Shown here: positions 21,380 through 31,140 of the stretch, in pieces | How positions within the stretch are numbered: position 1 is the first letter of the stretch | Layout of the letters: every line of letters begins with the position of its first letter | Source: Dryocosmus kuriphilus | Taxonomy: Eukaryota > Arthropoda > Insecta > Hymenoptera > Cynipidae | Direction of reading: 5' to 3' | NCBI GenBank assembly: GCA_038277395.1 | Contig: CM076189.1 | Location: 78,791,421-78,855,420, forward strand | Length of the DNA: 64,000 bases | Translations under genes and position numbers: made by a program | Notes under the pieces: model-generated | The model's database searches: none | What the model was told of the DNA's origin: nothing | The model's input: only the letters and a program-made list of their open reading frames with translations

Positions 21380-21925
21380 CATAGTTGTGTCCACTGTCCC
21401 AGGAGTGATAACCCCCATACCTCCCTAGGTCTAGGTATGAAGGCTTTCCGAATTTGACAAGGACTGTGTCAACTTGTCGTCAGACACATTACGGTTTCAT
21501 CCTCGTATCCCAACATCCCCTTGCAAGACAGAGCGACACATTGGCATCAGTACCACGTTGTCCCTACAGTCGAAACACTTCACACATCCCTTTCAGGCAG
21601 TGTCTTCGCTACGGTGGCCAATTGGGCAGCAGGAATTTTCCCTCGCAAGATTTTCGGTTTTGCTTCGGGTAACGTTTCTAGGTGGACACACGGCGCGCTA
21701 TTGCAAGACAGAACCCACCTATTGCGTATGGGCGCGAAAGGGTGGGTTCTCCCAAACCATGGCAGTCATGTATTTTCTACCAGGAAGGCTCACCACACAT
21801 ACGGCCGGTTCCTATCGGCTGTCCGCGACTGCTTACTCTTGTATTCGCAGTTAACCTCAGGGGCCGTTCCTCTATCAGCAACCTGAGGACATGCTACGCA
21901 GTCGTGATAGGACCCACCGAGAAGT
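21380..21925 (-). other. 5' leader of the RTE-like LINE
   Basis: A GC-richer non-coding stretch between the endonuclease remnant and the 5' target duplication. It shares GTCCTCAGGTTGC.GATAGA with the leader at 649-1012. Some frames are open on the plus strand (for example 21474-21854), but they do not resemble any family I know and run antisense to the element. Confidence 0.5.
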
Positions 21926-22730
21926 CATTAAACCCTTTAATTCCTTAATTCTCTTTAAATCCTTTAAAAGCCCTTAAAATCTTTCGAAGTCCCTTGAACA
22001 TTTTTAAAACCCCTCAAGCACCCTTGAAATCCCATATATACACTTGAGAGCCTTTAAAACCCTTAAGAGACCAAAAAAAAAAAAATTCTTCCAAATACTT
22101 GAAACTCTTAGGTGCTTAAATTCCTTTAAATCATTAGTACCTCTTAAAATCCCTTAAATTCCTTAAAACTCTTTACACACCTTGAATTCCCTTGATTCTC
22201 TTAAAATCCTTCAAAGGCCCTTAAACCTCCTTGAAATTTCCTAAAAAAGCTCTTCAAATTCCTTAAACACACTTAGAATCCCATAAACCCACTTAAAATA
22301 CCCTAAAATCTTTTCGCTCCCATAATATCTCTTAAAAGTCATTAAATATTTTTAATCTCTTAAAATGCTCGATATCATTAATGTAACTGAAAACCTTTAA
22401 ATCTGATTAATATTACTTAAACTCCTTGAAATTTTAATAATATGAGAATCCTAAATATCCGTAAAAGCCTTAGAGCTATTAAACTTTAAAACCCTTTAAG
22501 ATCCTGGAAATCCCTAAATCTTCTGAAAAAATTGAAGCCCTTAAACCCTTTAAAGCCCTTAAACTCTCTTAAAGTCCCATAATTCACGAAACATTCGTTA
22601 AAGCACTTTAAATCTCTCCAAATCCTTAAAATCCATTAAAACCCGTTAAAATCCAGTATACACCATTAAAATCTTAAAAAAGGTCTTTTGAATCCTTGTT
22701 AAGTCTTTGAAGTCTTTAAGTCTGGTCTTC

Positions 22731-23495
22731 ATAAATATTTCTGGTGTTTAGCCCTTCGAAATTGTATACTATAATTTGGCTGGAAAGAATTTTTTTTAAA
22801 CTTCAATTTTGATAGAATAATTTCCAAAATTGTTTAAAAGAAATTTGACTAAAATTAGAAAAATATGCCACTTTCGTTGACAATTTGTATTTTATAATTA
22901 AGATGAGAGGAAATTCTGGAAAATGAGTAGATTTTCATCTATCTGAAATAATTTATAAAATTGTATAGGAACAATTGCAAAGGAAATGGGGCAAATCGTC
23001 ATTAAAAATCAGAATTAGGCCAAATAGAAATTCGGAAAAATTAAAATTATGTTGAACCATAACCTGGGAGAATGCAGCGATGGCGAATGGTAATTCAGGA
23101 AAATAAAAATTATGTTAAATAATAATTTATTAAGGTAAAAGATAAGCCAAATGGAATTCCGGTAAACTGAATATTAGAAAAAATACAATTTTGGGAATGT
23201 TCATGCGCCAGGAAGAGGATTTAAGCAACTAAAGGAAATTTATAACAGTTCTTGAGAAATTAATAGAATTTGAGACAAGTCTAGTAGTTCAGAGAATTAG
23301 TGAAACCAAAGAAAATTTGAAAGCAACAAATATTTTTATTCTTCCTGGTTTGGAGATTTTCTAATTTAGGTGCCTTTTAACTCCGATTTCAGTTTTGAAG
23401 CTACTGCTTTGATTTTGTAACATTTTTCAAATTTTAGATTACACATTTTAATGTGAAGATGTCAAAAATTTAAAAATACTTTTTTAATTCTCTTT
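22731..23495. other. No gene seen
   Basis: AT-rich DNA with weak internal repetition (a GGAAAAATTAAAATTATGTT-like block near 23034 and 23097). It ends at the 5' LTR of the Copia element. Confidence 0.5.
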
Positions 23496-23710
23496 TGTTC
23501 GAACATCAATACCTTAAAATCCGCGCTTAAGAATTATATCGTTTTTAATGTTTAACTGCGAACCTAACTTTTCATATAGTCATTCACTTTATTCATAATC
23601 TTTCTTTAAGTCTTTGAAAGTTCTTAATATTCGGTTTGAATTGAATACATAACATATTACTCAGTTATTTAAGTGTCATTTATTATAGTGGATATAGCCT
23701 AGTTTTAACA
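23496..23710 (+). repeat. Copia 5' LTR
   Basis: A 215-bp LTR that begins TGTTCGAACATCAATACC and ends CCTAGTTTTAACA (TG...CA). It matches the 3' LTR, including CATATTACTCAGTTATTTAA and GGATATAGCCTAGTTTTAAC. Divergence between the two LTRs is substantial by eye, so the insertion is old. Confidence 0.9.
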
Positions 23711-23728
23711 GGTTATTGGCTCAGCACG
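23711..23728 (+). promoter_or_regulatory. Primer-binding site, copia type
   Basis: The sequence GGTTATTGGCTCAG directly after the LTR resembles the site in insect copia elements that pairs with the internal part of initiator methionine tRNA (a half-tRNA primer) rather than with a tRNA 3' end. Two positions differ from what I remember of copia. Confidence 0.65.
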
Positions 23729-23817
23729 AAATATGAAAACAAATTGAGAAACGTACAAATCTTCAGAGACTAAATATATATTTTAAAAAAGTGTGGATTT
23801 CACGCAACACTATAAAA

Positions 23818-24465
23818 ATGAATGTTGGAAACTCAATTCGGCTTGAGATGTTTGGTAAAAAGAACTACGGTACCTGGAAAAACAACGTAAAAGCTGTTTT
23901 AATTAATAATGATACGTGGAAATATGTGTGCGGTGAAAATAAACGACCAGATGTCACAGCGAATGACGATGCGCCAGAAGCAATGGTGAAGGCTTGGGAA
24001 AATGCACACTATTTCGCTAATTCAGGTCTAATGGAATAATATTGGAGTAAATTTTGTCGATGAAAGGAGCCAGCAAAGAAAGCTTCATTTCTCTCACAAT
24101 TAGCCATGTGAAAAATGAAAGATGACGAAGAAATACTCACACATAATTTCTTTGATGTTGTCCATAAATTAGGCGACATGGATTTTGTAGGCAATCCAGA
24201 TCTTTTAGCGATACCTTTACTTCAAGGTTTACCAAAGAGTTTTGACAATTACAGTTGCGCAATAGATTCCAGAGATAAATTTCCTACACAAGAGTTTTTG
24301 AAAGCAAACGTTATCGAGGCAAGCGAATCACGGAAGAAGAATATGGAAATTGTTCCAGATGACATGGTGGCAACAAAAAATTCTTTAAGCGACAAGAATT
24401 TAGGTTTGCAGATTGCTGGTCAAAGAGAGAAAGCACTGGAAACGTGGAAGAGACAGGATTTCTAG
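23818..24465 (+). pseudogene. Copia gag, broken
   Basis: It begins MNVGNSIRLEMFGKKNYGTW, with the LxG.NY..W capsid start typical of copia gag, and continues with a helical domain. The second frame (24115-24465) includes DDEEILTHNFFDVVHKLGDM and LLQGLPKSFDNYS, matching the conserved ...LL..LP.S(F/Y) segment of copia gag. Stops and a frameshift at about 24040-24115 break it. No zinc knuckle is readable after 24465. Confidence 0.8.
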
Positions 24466-24539
24466 GACAAAAAGAAGCGACGAGCTGTGAAAGGATAAGT
24501 TTCTTAGTAACGAACGAAGCTTTTGCAGATCTAGCTTTA

Positions 24540-24863
24540 AAAGCTGAAAATAGAGTTAACAGTTGGTCTATGTACAGTGGCTGCACGTCCCTCATGTTTT
24601 CAGATCAGAAGAAATTTGTGATACTAGAAAAATCGGAACACGCATCATTAAATCTGTCAAGTAGCGCTACAGCAAAAGTAAGCGCCAAAGTTTTGTTGAA
24701 GTTGACGGTAGCAGACGGTGAGAAATCTAAAGTTTTTAAATTAGACAGTACTCTTTTTTTTCCAAATTTAAGAACAAATTTGATGTCTGTTGCTAAAATT
24801 ACAGACAAAGGATTCAGAGTAATTTTTGATAAAGAATTTGCTGCATTGATAGATCAAAAATAA
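24540..24863 (+). pseudogene. Copia protease, active site altered
   Basis: The segment around VNSWSMYSGCTSLM corresponds to the aspartic-protease active site of copia elements, but the catalytic Asp before Ser-Gly reads Tyr. Downstream, LFFPNLRTNLMSVAKITDKG matches the conserved Pro..(K/R)-N-Leu-(L/M)-S-Val segment that follows. The frame stops at 24863. Confidence 0.75.
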
Positions 24864-24939
24864 GATATTAAGTTGAGGGCTATACAAGTTAATAATGTAT
24901 AATATATATCTGAGAATGTTGAACAAGCAGGATATGTTA

Positions 24940-25620
24940 TCGTCATATCAGTGCCAAAAAACTTAATAGTTTGTCACAAACTATTTTGACATCTAAATGT
25001 GAGAAGTTTAAAGGATTTAATGATAAAAAATCTTGCTCATGTAATTAAGATAGAGAAGAATGCCAAATTACCACCATGTGAAGTTTGCTTTAAGGGAAAA
25101 ATGACGCGGAAACCATTTCTGAAGAAATGAGCGAAATCCGCAGGAACACTATGAATAGTCCATACTGATTTATGTATTCCAATGAGGACAGTATTTCGAG
25201 GAGGAGCAAAATATATGGTTGACTTTGTAGATGATCATACTCGTTGGTGTGAAGTAAGATTTCTCAAGAAAAATAGCGAGACTCTATCCGCAAATAAGGA
25301 TAATAAGAATATGGTTCAAAATCAAACTGGTAAGAAAATAAAGAACTTTCAATCAGACAATGGAACTGAGTATTTAAATAAAGACTTCAATGATAACTTG
25401 AGCTCTACTGGAATTGAATGAATACTAATTACTAAACATATTCCACAACAAAATGGCGTCGCTGAAAGAAAAAACTGAACATTAACAGAAATGGCTAACT
25501 GTGTGATGATTCAAGCCAGCATTCTGCCATATTTTTGGACAGAAGCTATAGTAACAGCAAATCACGTTCGAAATCGATGCCCTTCAAGATCTCTTAATGG
25601 AGAGATACCGTTTTAGAATT
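24940..25620 (+). pseudogene. Copia integrase, broken
   Basis: A His-rich zinc-binding start with CEVCFKGKMTRKPF (CxxC) precedes the core. The core shows VHTDL (first Asp), then KYMVDFVDDHTRWCEVRFLK, FQSDNGTEYLN (second Asp) and VAERKN (Glu), so the D,D,E positions are identifiable in three separate frames. Stops occur between them. It would have inserted the cDNA copy. Confidence 0.8.
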
Positions 25621-25994
25621 GGACAGGAAAACTACCTGTACTGTCGTACACTAGAGTTTTTAGATGTAAAACTCTCACACTAGACATAGATCCGAAAAAA
25701 GAAATATTCACACCAGGATCTAGAGGACGTATATTTATTGAATATTCCGAAGGAAAGAAAACATACAGAGTATGGTTACCTGACACAGGAACTATAGAAG
25801 CCACTCGTAATTTTGAGTTTCTCGATGAGTTTGAGATTTATCAACAATCTGAAAACTTTGTCTCAGAAGATGTCTTCCAAAAAATTCAAAATTAAATTGA
25901 AGACGCTAGAACACCTGAAAAGCCTAAATCTGAAATCAACAAATTTAATTTTCAAAAGAATGAACATAAGCAGCAAGAATAAGAAGTTGATTCG

Positions 25995-26800
25995 ATGGAA
26001 CATCATGTAAGAATATTAGACATCTCTAACCAAAATGAAGATTTCTATGAACACGCTGATGTTCGCGAACTACCAATGAATAATATTGACTATATCAATA
26101 TTGACGAAGAATGTCGACACCAAAACCATCGAGAAGACGATGAAGAGATTGAAATTGAAAATCTAGAAAATATTGCAGAAGAGAACGAGGAACGAGGATC
26201 TTCGCGCGCAGCTAGAGCAGGCCCTGGTAGACCAAAAATAATTCGGACTGGAAGCAGGGGAAGACCCACAAAACTGTATCATACATCAATCGCTAGATCA
26301 GCACAAAATCGAGAAGATCTACAAAAAGCCCATATTGCAGAAGTATCAATAAAAGAAGATATTTCGTGTCCTGAAGCTACTGAATGGAAAAATACAATTC
26401 ACAATGAATTCGGAGGGTTAATTAAAAACGATACTTGGGAAATTGCCGATCAGCCAAAAGATTGAAGCTTCATAAGCTAGCGATTAATTCTGCTAATCAA
26501 GCAGAACTTCAATGGAACACCTACAAAGAAAAAAGGTCGCCTCGTAGCTCGAGGATTTACTCAACGGCCAAGTGTAGATTATAAGGAAGCATTTGCCCCG
26601 GTCTGTCGTATCACTTCTATACGACTTATATGGTTTATCTCAATCTGGACGTCAATAGAATCTAAAGTTTGACGAAAAGCTGAAGAGTTGCGGCTTTCAG
26701 TCTTGGAGTGCTGATCTTCAAGAAATCCACTATTGTCTAGGAATAAAATTCGCTCAAATCGAGCGGAAGATAAAGATTACTCGAGGAAGACATTTCAAAG
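25995..26800 (+). pseudogene. Copia linker and reverse-transcriptase edges, core deleted
   Basis: The acidic linker (25995-26465) ends in EWKNTIHNEFGGLIKNDTWE, the conserved first block of copia reverse transcriptase. After about 26580 the ...EAFAPVCRITSIR block is present, but from there the sequence jumps within about 35 codons to CLGIKFAQIERKIKITR (26736 on), which belongs after the catalytic domain. The region with the catalytic aspartates is missing: an internal deletion of several hundred bases. Confidence 0.75.
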
Positions 26801-26805
26801 ATATT

Positions 26806-27600
26806 TTGGAGAATTTCGCTATGAGCGAATCAAAATATGTCGCTACTCCAATCGTTTCAAGCCTTGAGTTGACTAAAACCGAAAAGATTTCCATTGAAAA
26901 TATGCAAATATATCCTTATCAAGAACTTATTGGTTCCCTGTCATACTTGGTAACATGTACAAGACCTGACTTGGCGTATGCAGTGAGTTATTTAAGTCTG
27001 TTCAACAGTTGTTACGATATAGATCATTGGACAGCTGCTAAAAGAGTTCTTTGATACTTAAAAGGTACATCCATCATGGAATCATTTTTCAAAAAACTAA
27101 GGATGGTCTTACAGGCTACGACGATGCTGGTTGAGGTAATTGTCATATGGATAGACGTTTTTACACTGGGCACGTTTTCACACTGAGCGGAGGAGCGATA
27201 AGTTTGGAATCTAGGAAGCAAAAGACGGTTGCTCTCTAAAGTACAGAAGCTAGATATATGGCTTTAACCGAAGCGACCATGAAAGCTATATACCTTCGAC
27301 GATTTTTTCAGGAACTAGGACTGATATTAAATATGCCAGCTTAAATATTTAATGATAACCAATGGGCTCAGAAACTGTCTAGTAATCCCGTTTTTCATAT
27401 TCGAACGAAACAAATTGACAGCAAGCACCACTTTGTTCGAGATGTAGTAAAACGTTATTCAGTGACTATTACATATTTGTCAAGTATAGAAACGATAGCT
27501 GATGTTTTAACCACAGCATTCTGTGGACAAAAACATGTGAAGTGTTTAGCAGGATTCGGATTCTCTTTTCAACAGAGAAGACTGAGTGTTTCACGCTTGG
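26806..27600 (+). pseudogene. Copia RNase H, broken
   Basis: ELIGSLSYLVTCTRPDLAYA (about 26920-26980) is the hallmark start of the copia RNase H region. Later pieces include ARYMALTEATMKAIYLRRFF (about 27245), NDNQWAQKLSSNPVFHIRTK (about 27350) and KHHFVRDVV. Stops at 27052 and elsewhere interrupt it. The polypurine-like tract GAGGTGGAGAG (27604-27614) follows and meets the 3' LTR. Confidence 0.8.
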
Positions 27601-27657
27601 ATTGAGGTGGAGAGTTGGGACATCAACACCTTGAGATCCGAGTTCAATACTTATATA

Positions 27658-28971
27658 CGAGGGTATACCCAAAAGAAACCGAACTACTTTTGTACAAAGT
27701 TATTATTTTGATTTTTCTACAAAAAACATTTAATCTCCTTCAAAGTACTCTCCATTGGAGACAATACACTTATCTAATCTTTTATTCCATTGTTCGAAAC
27801 ATTTTTTAAATTCCTCTTTTGTGATGCTTGACAGCGCCTCCGTCGTTTTTTCCTTCACTTCAGCTACGTCCGCAAAACGCCTTCCTTTCATGTCCCTTTT
27901 CATTCGGGGGAATAAAAAGAAGTCACAGGGGGCTAAATCGGGTAAGTGAGGAACAGTGGCCATGCTATTTTTGGTCAAAAATCGGCGCACAGAAAGAGCT
28001 GTGTGAGCAGGGGCGTTGTCGTGGTGGAAAAACCAGTCCCCCGACTGCCACAAATCAGGCCTTTTCCGTCGTAAACTGTTGCGCAATCTTTTCAAGACTT
28101 CCAGGTAAAATGCCTGATTAACTGTCTGACCCGGTGGAACAAATTCTGAATGGACGACTCCTCTCACATCGAAAAAACAAATGAGCATCGTCTTAATGTT
28201 TGACCTCACCTGACGAGCTTTTTTAGGGCGAGGCGAATTTTGAGTCTTCCATTGACTTGACTGTTGCTTAGTTTCAGGATCGTATCCATAACACCACGAT
28301 TCGTCACCTGTTATGACCTTGGAAAAAAAGTTTGGATCATTTTGGAATTCCTCCTTCAAAGCAGAGCATGCTTGCACGCGGCCTTGTTTTTGCTCTGCAG
28401 TCAGCAGTCGAGGAACAAATTTTGCAGCCACCCTTCTCATCCCCAAATCTTCACTTAGAATTCTCTGTACTGAACTCCAACTCACGCCAGATTTCTCCAC
28501 AACTTCTTCGATGGTCCTTCGTCGATCTCCCAGGATGATTTCACGAATTTTTTCAACATTTTCGTCGGTTCAGGCCGTCGAAGGACGTTCAGAGCGAGGT
28601 TGATCGTCAATTGACATTTCCCCACTTTTAAAACGAGAAAACCACTCGAACACTTGAGTTTTTCCCATAGCATCATCCTTGTAGGCCGTTTTTAACATTT
28701 GAAGAGTTTCTGTGCCCGTTTTCTCGAGCAGGAAGCAAAACCTCACGTTGGCACGCTGATCACGAAAATCAACCATCACAAAAAACGACGAGCGCGCAAA
28801 GCAACAGTCACAAAAAAAATTACACACACCAAATGCAACCTTACACAGTGATAGCAGTTGGCATACTAACTGGTGAAAAGTGCCTCTACACGCACCTACC
28901 GGCAAAACCCCGGTACTACAACAACTCCGCTCCCTACAACATCAGTTCGGTTTCTTTTGAGTAGGCCCTCG
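27658..28971 (-). mobile_element. Mariner inserted in the Copia 3' LTR
   Basis: The left end is CGAGGGTATACCCAAAAGAA and the complement of the right end is CGAGGGCCTACTCAAAAGAA, with ACCGAAC following in both. TA flanks both sides (27656-27657 and 28972-28973). It is 1314 bp, the normal mariner length. A nearly complete transposase lies on the minus strand (28776-27730). It is younger than the Copia insertion. Confidence 0.95.
27730..28776 (-). pseudogene. Mariner transposase with one stop codon and a 9-nt deletion at the active site
   Basis: The frame from ATG 28776 (MVDFRDQRANVRFCFLL) runs 348 codons to 27730, interrupted only by a TGA at 28570-28572 after RPSTA. The N-terminal helix-turn-helix (TQVFEWFSRFKSG; GVSWSSVQRILSEDLG) and the linker (FVPRLLTAEQ) are present. 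The first and second catalytic Asp are in KVITGDESWCYG and HHDNAPAHTA. The third (LPDLAPCDFFLF) follows the second after 31 instead of 34 residues, because three residues just before PDL are missing. The nonsense codon and the shortened spacing predict an inactive protein. Irritans/mellifera-like. Confidence 0.9.
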
Positions 28972-29143
28972 TAGTTTATAATGTTTACCTGCGAACCTAT
29001 CTTTACATAGTCATTCGCGTTATTCATAACTTTCCTTTGAGTCTCTCTGACAGTTCTTAATATTCTTTCTGTATTGCATAGGTAACATATTACTCAGTTA
29101 TTTAAGTGCCATCTATTATATTGGATATAGCCTAGTTTTAACA

Positions 29144-29699
29144 TCTTCCTTGTGTCATATGAAAAATTTCGATGAATACCTTTAGGAATGAGCAACTCAA
29201 AATGGAAACTTTCAAGTTAACATGTTTCAGAACGTATATATATATAGAATTTGTTATAAATAATGGTTATAATAATATTTTACACTTACATATAAAATGA
29301 GCGAAGCAAACGAATGTGAGAGATATAATATTATTAAAATCCGTCATCTTTTTTAAACGGACTTGTTGTAAAATAACGAAAACAATTTTGTTGAGGAAGG
29401 ATGTGTCTCCAAAAACGGCTGCTATGCATACTGTCCTTCATTACTTGTACCTGATGATGACGTTTTATTTATTCTTCAAAAAAATAAAGTGATTCAATGA
29501 ATGTTGTTGTTCTCAGATTTCGAAATTGTCCGTGTTAGCTAGATTTTTACGCAACACTTAGAAAATCAGAATTATTAAAGATAGCAATGTTTGTCAAAGG
29601 TTGAATGATAAATTCAGCAAAACAAAAAATAAAATAATTTTTCCCATCCTTTAAGTTTCTGTTTTATGTATAAAAATTCAATTCAAACAAGTTTTCAAC
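29144..29699. other. No gene seen
   Basis: AT-rich DNA after the Copia element; no frame or repeat recognised. Confidence 0.5.
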
Positions 29700-29835
29700 A
29701 GAAGAGGTGATGAAGGGGGAGGTGGAGAAGTGGGCGAAAGAGCTGGCGGGAGACTTCTTCGAGGCAGGCATAAAAAAATTGATCCCGCGGCTCACCACTT
29801 GCATCGAGAGGGATGGTGACTATGTCGAAAAATAA
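29700..29835 (+). pseudogene. C-terminal scrap of a mariner-family transposase
   Basis: The GC-richer island reads EEVMKGEVEKWAKELAGDFF, then EAGIKKLIPRLTTCIERDGD and YVEK followed by a stop. The G-I-x-K-L-x-x-R-x-x-x-C-I-x-x-x-G-D-Y-V-E-K ending is typical of mariner-family transposases of a different subfamily from the other copies in the window. Nothing upstream of it is recognisable, so this is a 5'-truncated remnant. Confidence 0.65.
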
Positions 29836-30575
29836 CATACATATGTATATTACAAGTGTAACCAACTATATTTTTGTTTTAATAAATTTTTCTTTAAGCC
29901 TACATAAATTGAGTACACTTACTTTCTAGACGTGCCTCGTATCATAGGTTTTCGGCCTAGTAAAATTATCGATATTTATTCGGAGTAACTAAACAAAGAA
30001 CTTAACTTTCTTATTTTGAAAGCTTTTTAAACGAATTGTAGAAATTAGAACTTTTTAGGAATGTACAAATGTAGAAACCCCAACATTTTTTATAAAATTC
30101 TCTGAGTAATAAAACTTTTCTCACTTGAACTAAACAAAAAACTTAGAATTATCGGACCCCTCTTTCCATCAAGAAAATGTATTACTTGTGAAGAGAATTT
30201 TTACCCTCAATAACTATCCTGATCTTTTCACGGAGATACATATAAAACGAAGATTTCAGCAAATTAAAAGTTTTTCTACTTCTTTTAAAATTCAAAATTC
30301 TAATCATACTTTTGAAATACGTTTTTTTCTCTTTTAATTTTTATGGAGACATTTCTTGTGAAATTCGTAGACTGTTTTCAAATTTTTGTATTAATACCGT
30401 ATTGTGAATCGATTTTAAGTATGAACAAATTTTTAAACTGGGAAAGGATCCTTTTGATAAACTTGATCAATGTAATCTCGTTTATATACTCGTTTGTTCT
30501 TATGGCTAGACATGCTCGTATATCAGTCAAACAAAAAGATCCTTAATTACTAGAAAAAATGGACATTTCAGAAAT
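29836..30575. other. No gene seen
   Basis: AT-rich DNA. GTGCCTCGTAT at about 29932 could be the remains of the terminal repeat of the transposase fragment at 29700. Nothing else is recognised. Confidence 0.4.
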
Positions 30576-30771
30576 ATTGAACGTTGCACTAAAAACCACA
30601 AAAAAATTACAAAACACATACATTCAGAACATAATGGCGATTCATCCTTTATCAATTGGAATAACATTAAAATTTTGCATACAGGATCAGACTATTTTAA
30701 AAGACTTTTTGCTGAAATGCTTTGTATTAGGAAGGAGGGTAATAATGCCTCAAAAAAATGTCTGCCTTACA
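30576..30771 (+). pseudogene. Penelope-like GIY-YIG endonuclease, C-terminal scrap
   Basis: The plus-strand frame gives HIHSEHNGDSSFINWNNIKI, then LHTGSDYFKRLFAEMLCIRK and EGNNASKK. The order His...F.WNN.KIL...YFKRL.AEML.I+...N matches the C-terminal half of the GIY-YIG endonuclease of Penelope-like elements, including the Glu of the AEM motif. It is isolated: no matching reverse transcriptase precedes it on this strand. Confidence 0.75.
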
Positions 30772-31140
30772 GTTTTTCATTACGGCGTATAATATGCTTT
30801 TAAAAATTATTTGAAAAATTTGTTTCATTCAAATTTTACCTCAAATCTTAATACCCCGCACTATATCCTCTCTCTCTCTCTCCCCCTCTCTCTCTCAGTC
30901 TCACATTATACATTGCTTCTTATACTTTTTCATCCATTTTGGTAGTGTTTGAGCTTTGACTTGCCTTTAGATGTCTAGGTCTTGTACCTATGCCATCTAC
31001 GCAATTTTATTACTTTTGTTATATGTTTTCTGTTATTATTCGTTTATTTATTCGCTTTCTATTACTTTTTATTATACACGTTAATTTAATCACCAATCTT
31101 TATGCTATTTTGCTCGAAATTCCTAACGACCTTTACAATA
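30772..31140. other. No gene; CT microsatellite
   Basis: AT-rich DNA with a TCTCTCTC-rich tract at about 30868-30902, ending at a TA used as target by the next mariner. Confidence 0.5.

Larger units (their letters stand above)
17413..21925 (-). mobile_element. RTE-like LINE with 12-bp target-site duplication, interrupted by an R1-type fragment
   Basis: CATTAAACCCTT occurs at 17401-17412 and again at 21926-21937, directly flanking the element. On the minus strand the element reads: 5' leader (21925-21380), endonuclease (21363 down to about 20480), linker, reverse transcriptase (about 20395-17930), C-terminal domain (17701-17450) and a TAA-rich 3' tail (AAAAATAATAATAAAG at 17413-17428). A foreign plus-strand fragment sits at 18470-19340. 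Domains are in the right order but carry many stops and frameshifts. The style (craniofacial-development-protein-2-like endonuclease) suggests the RTE clade. Confidence 0.9.
15475..22730 (+). repeat. Degenerate CCTTAAA-type array, split by at least three insertions
   Basis: Segments 15475-15650, 16344-16446, 17345-17412 and 21926-22730 consist of loosely repeated words such as CCCTTAAAATCCTTTAAACC with a unit of roughly 12-18 bp. Their orientation and character are the same in all four pieces. The intervening stretches are two inverted-repeat elements and a LINE with a target duplication made of array sequence, so this was one continuous array. Similar arrays in the opposite orientation lie at 36880-37820, 57350-57755 and 60850-61660. 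Confidence 0.8.
23496..29143 (+). mobile_element. Decayed Ty1/copia-type LTR retrotransposon, with a mariner in its 3' LTR
   Basis: The 5' LTR (23496-23710) and 3' LTR (27613-29143 with the insertion) align along their length. TCTTT (23491-23495) before and TCTTC (29144-29148) after fit a 5-bp target duplication with one change. A copia-type primer site follows the 5' LTR. Gag, protease, integrase, a remnant of reverse transcriptase and RNase H follow in copia order. The central reverse-transcriptase domain is almost entirely deleted, and many stops are present. Confidence 0.9.
27613..29143 (+). repeat. Copia 3' LTR, split by a mariner
   Basis: 27613-27657 and 28972-29143 together align with the 5' LTR; the mariner 27658-28971 and one TA account for the gap. 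The LTR begins after a purine tract and ends TTTTAACA. Confidence 0.85.

Noticed and set aside
21474..21886. Overlapping plus-strand frames of 121-126 codons with Cys and His
   Set aside because: They run antisense to the leader of the RTE-like LINE and lack any recognisable domain.
27828..28603. Several plus-strand frames of 64-97 codons
   Set aside because: Antisense shadows of the mariner transposase at 27730-28776.
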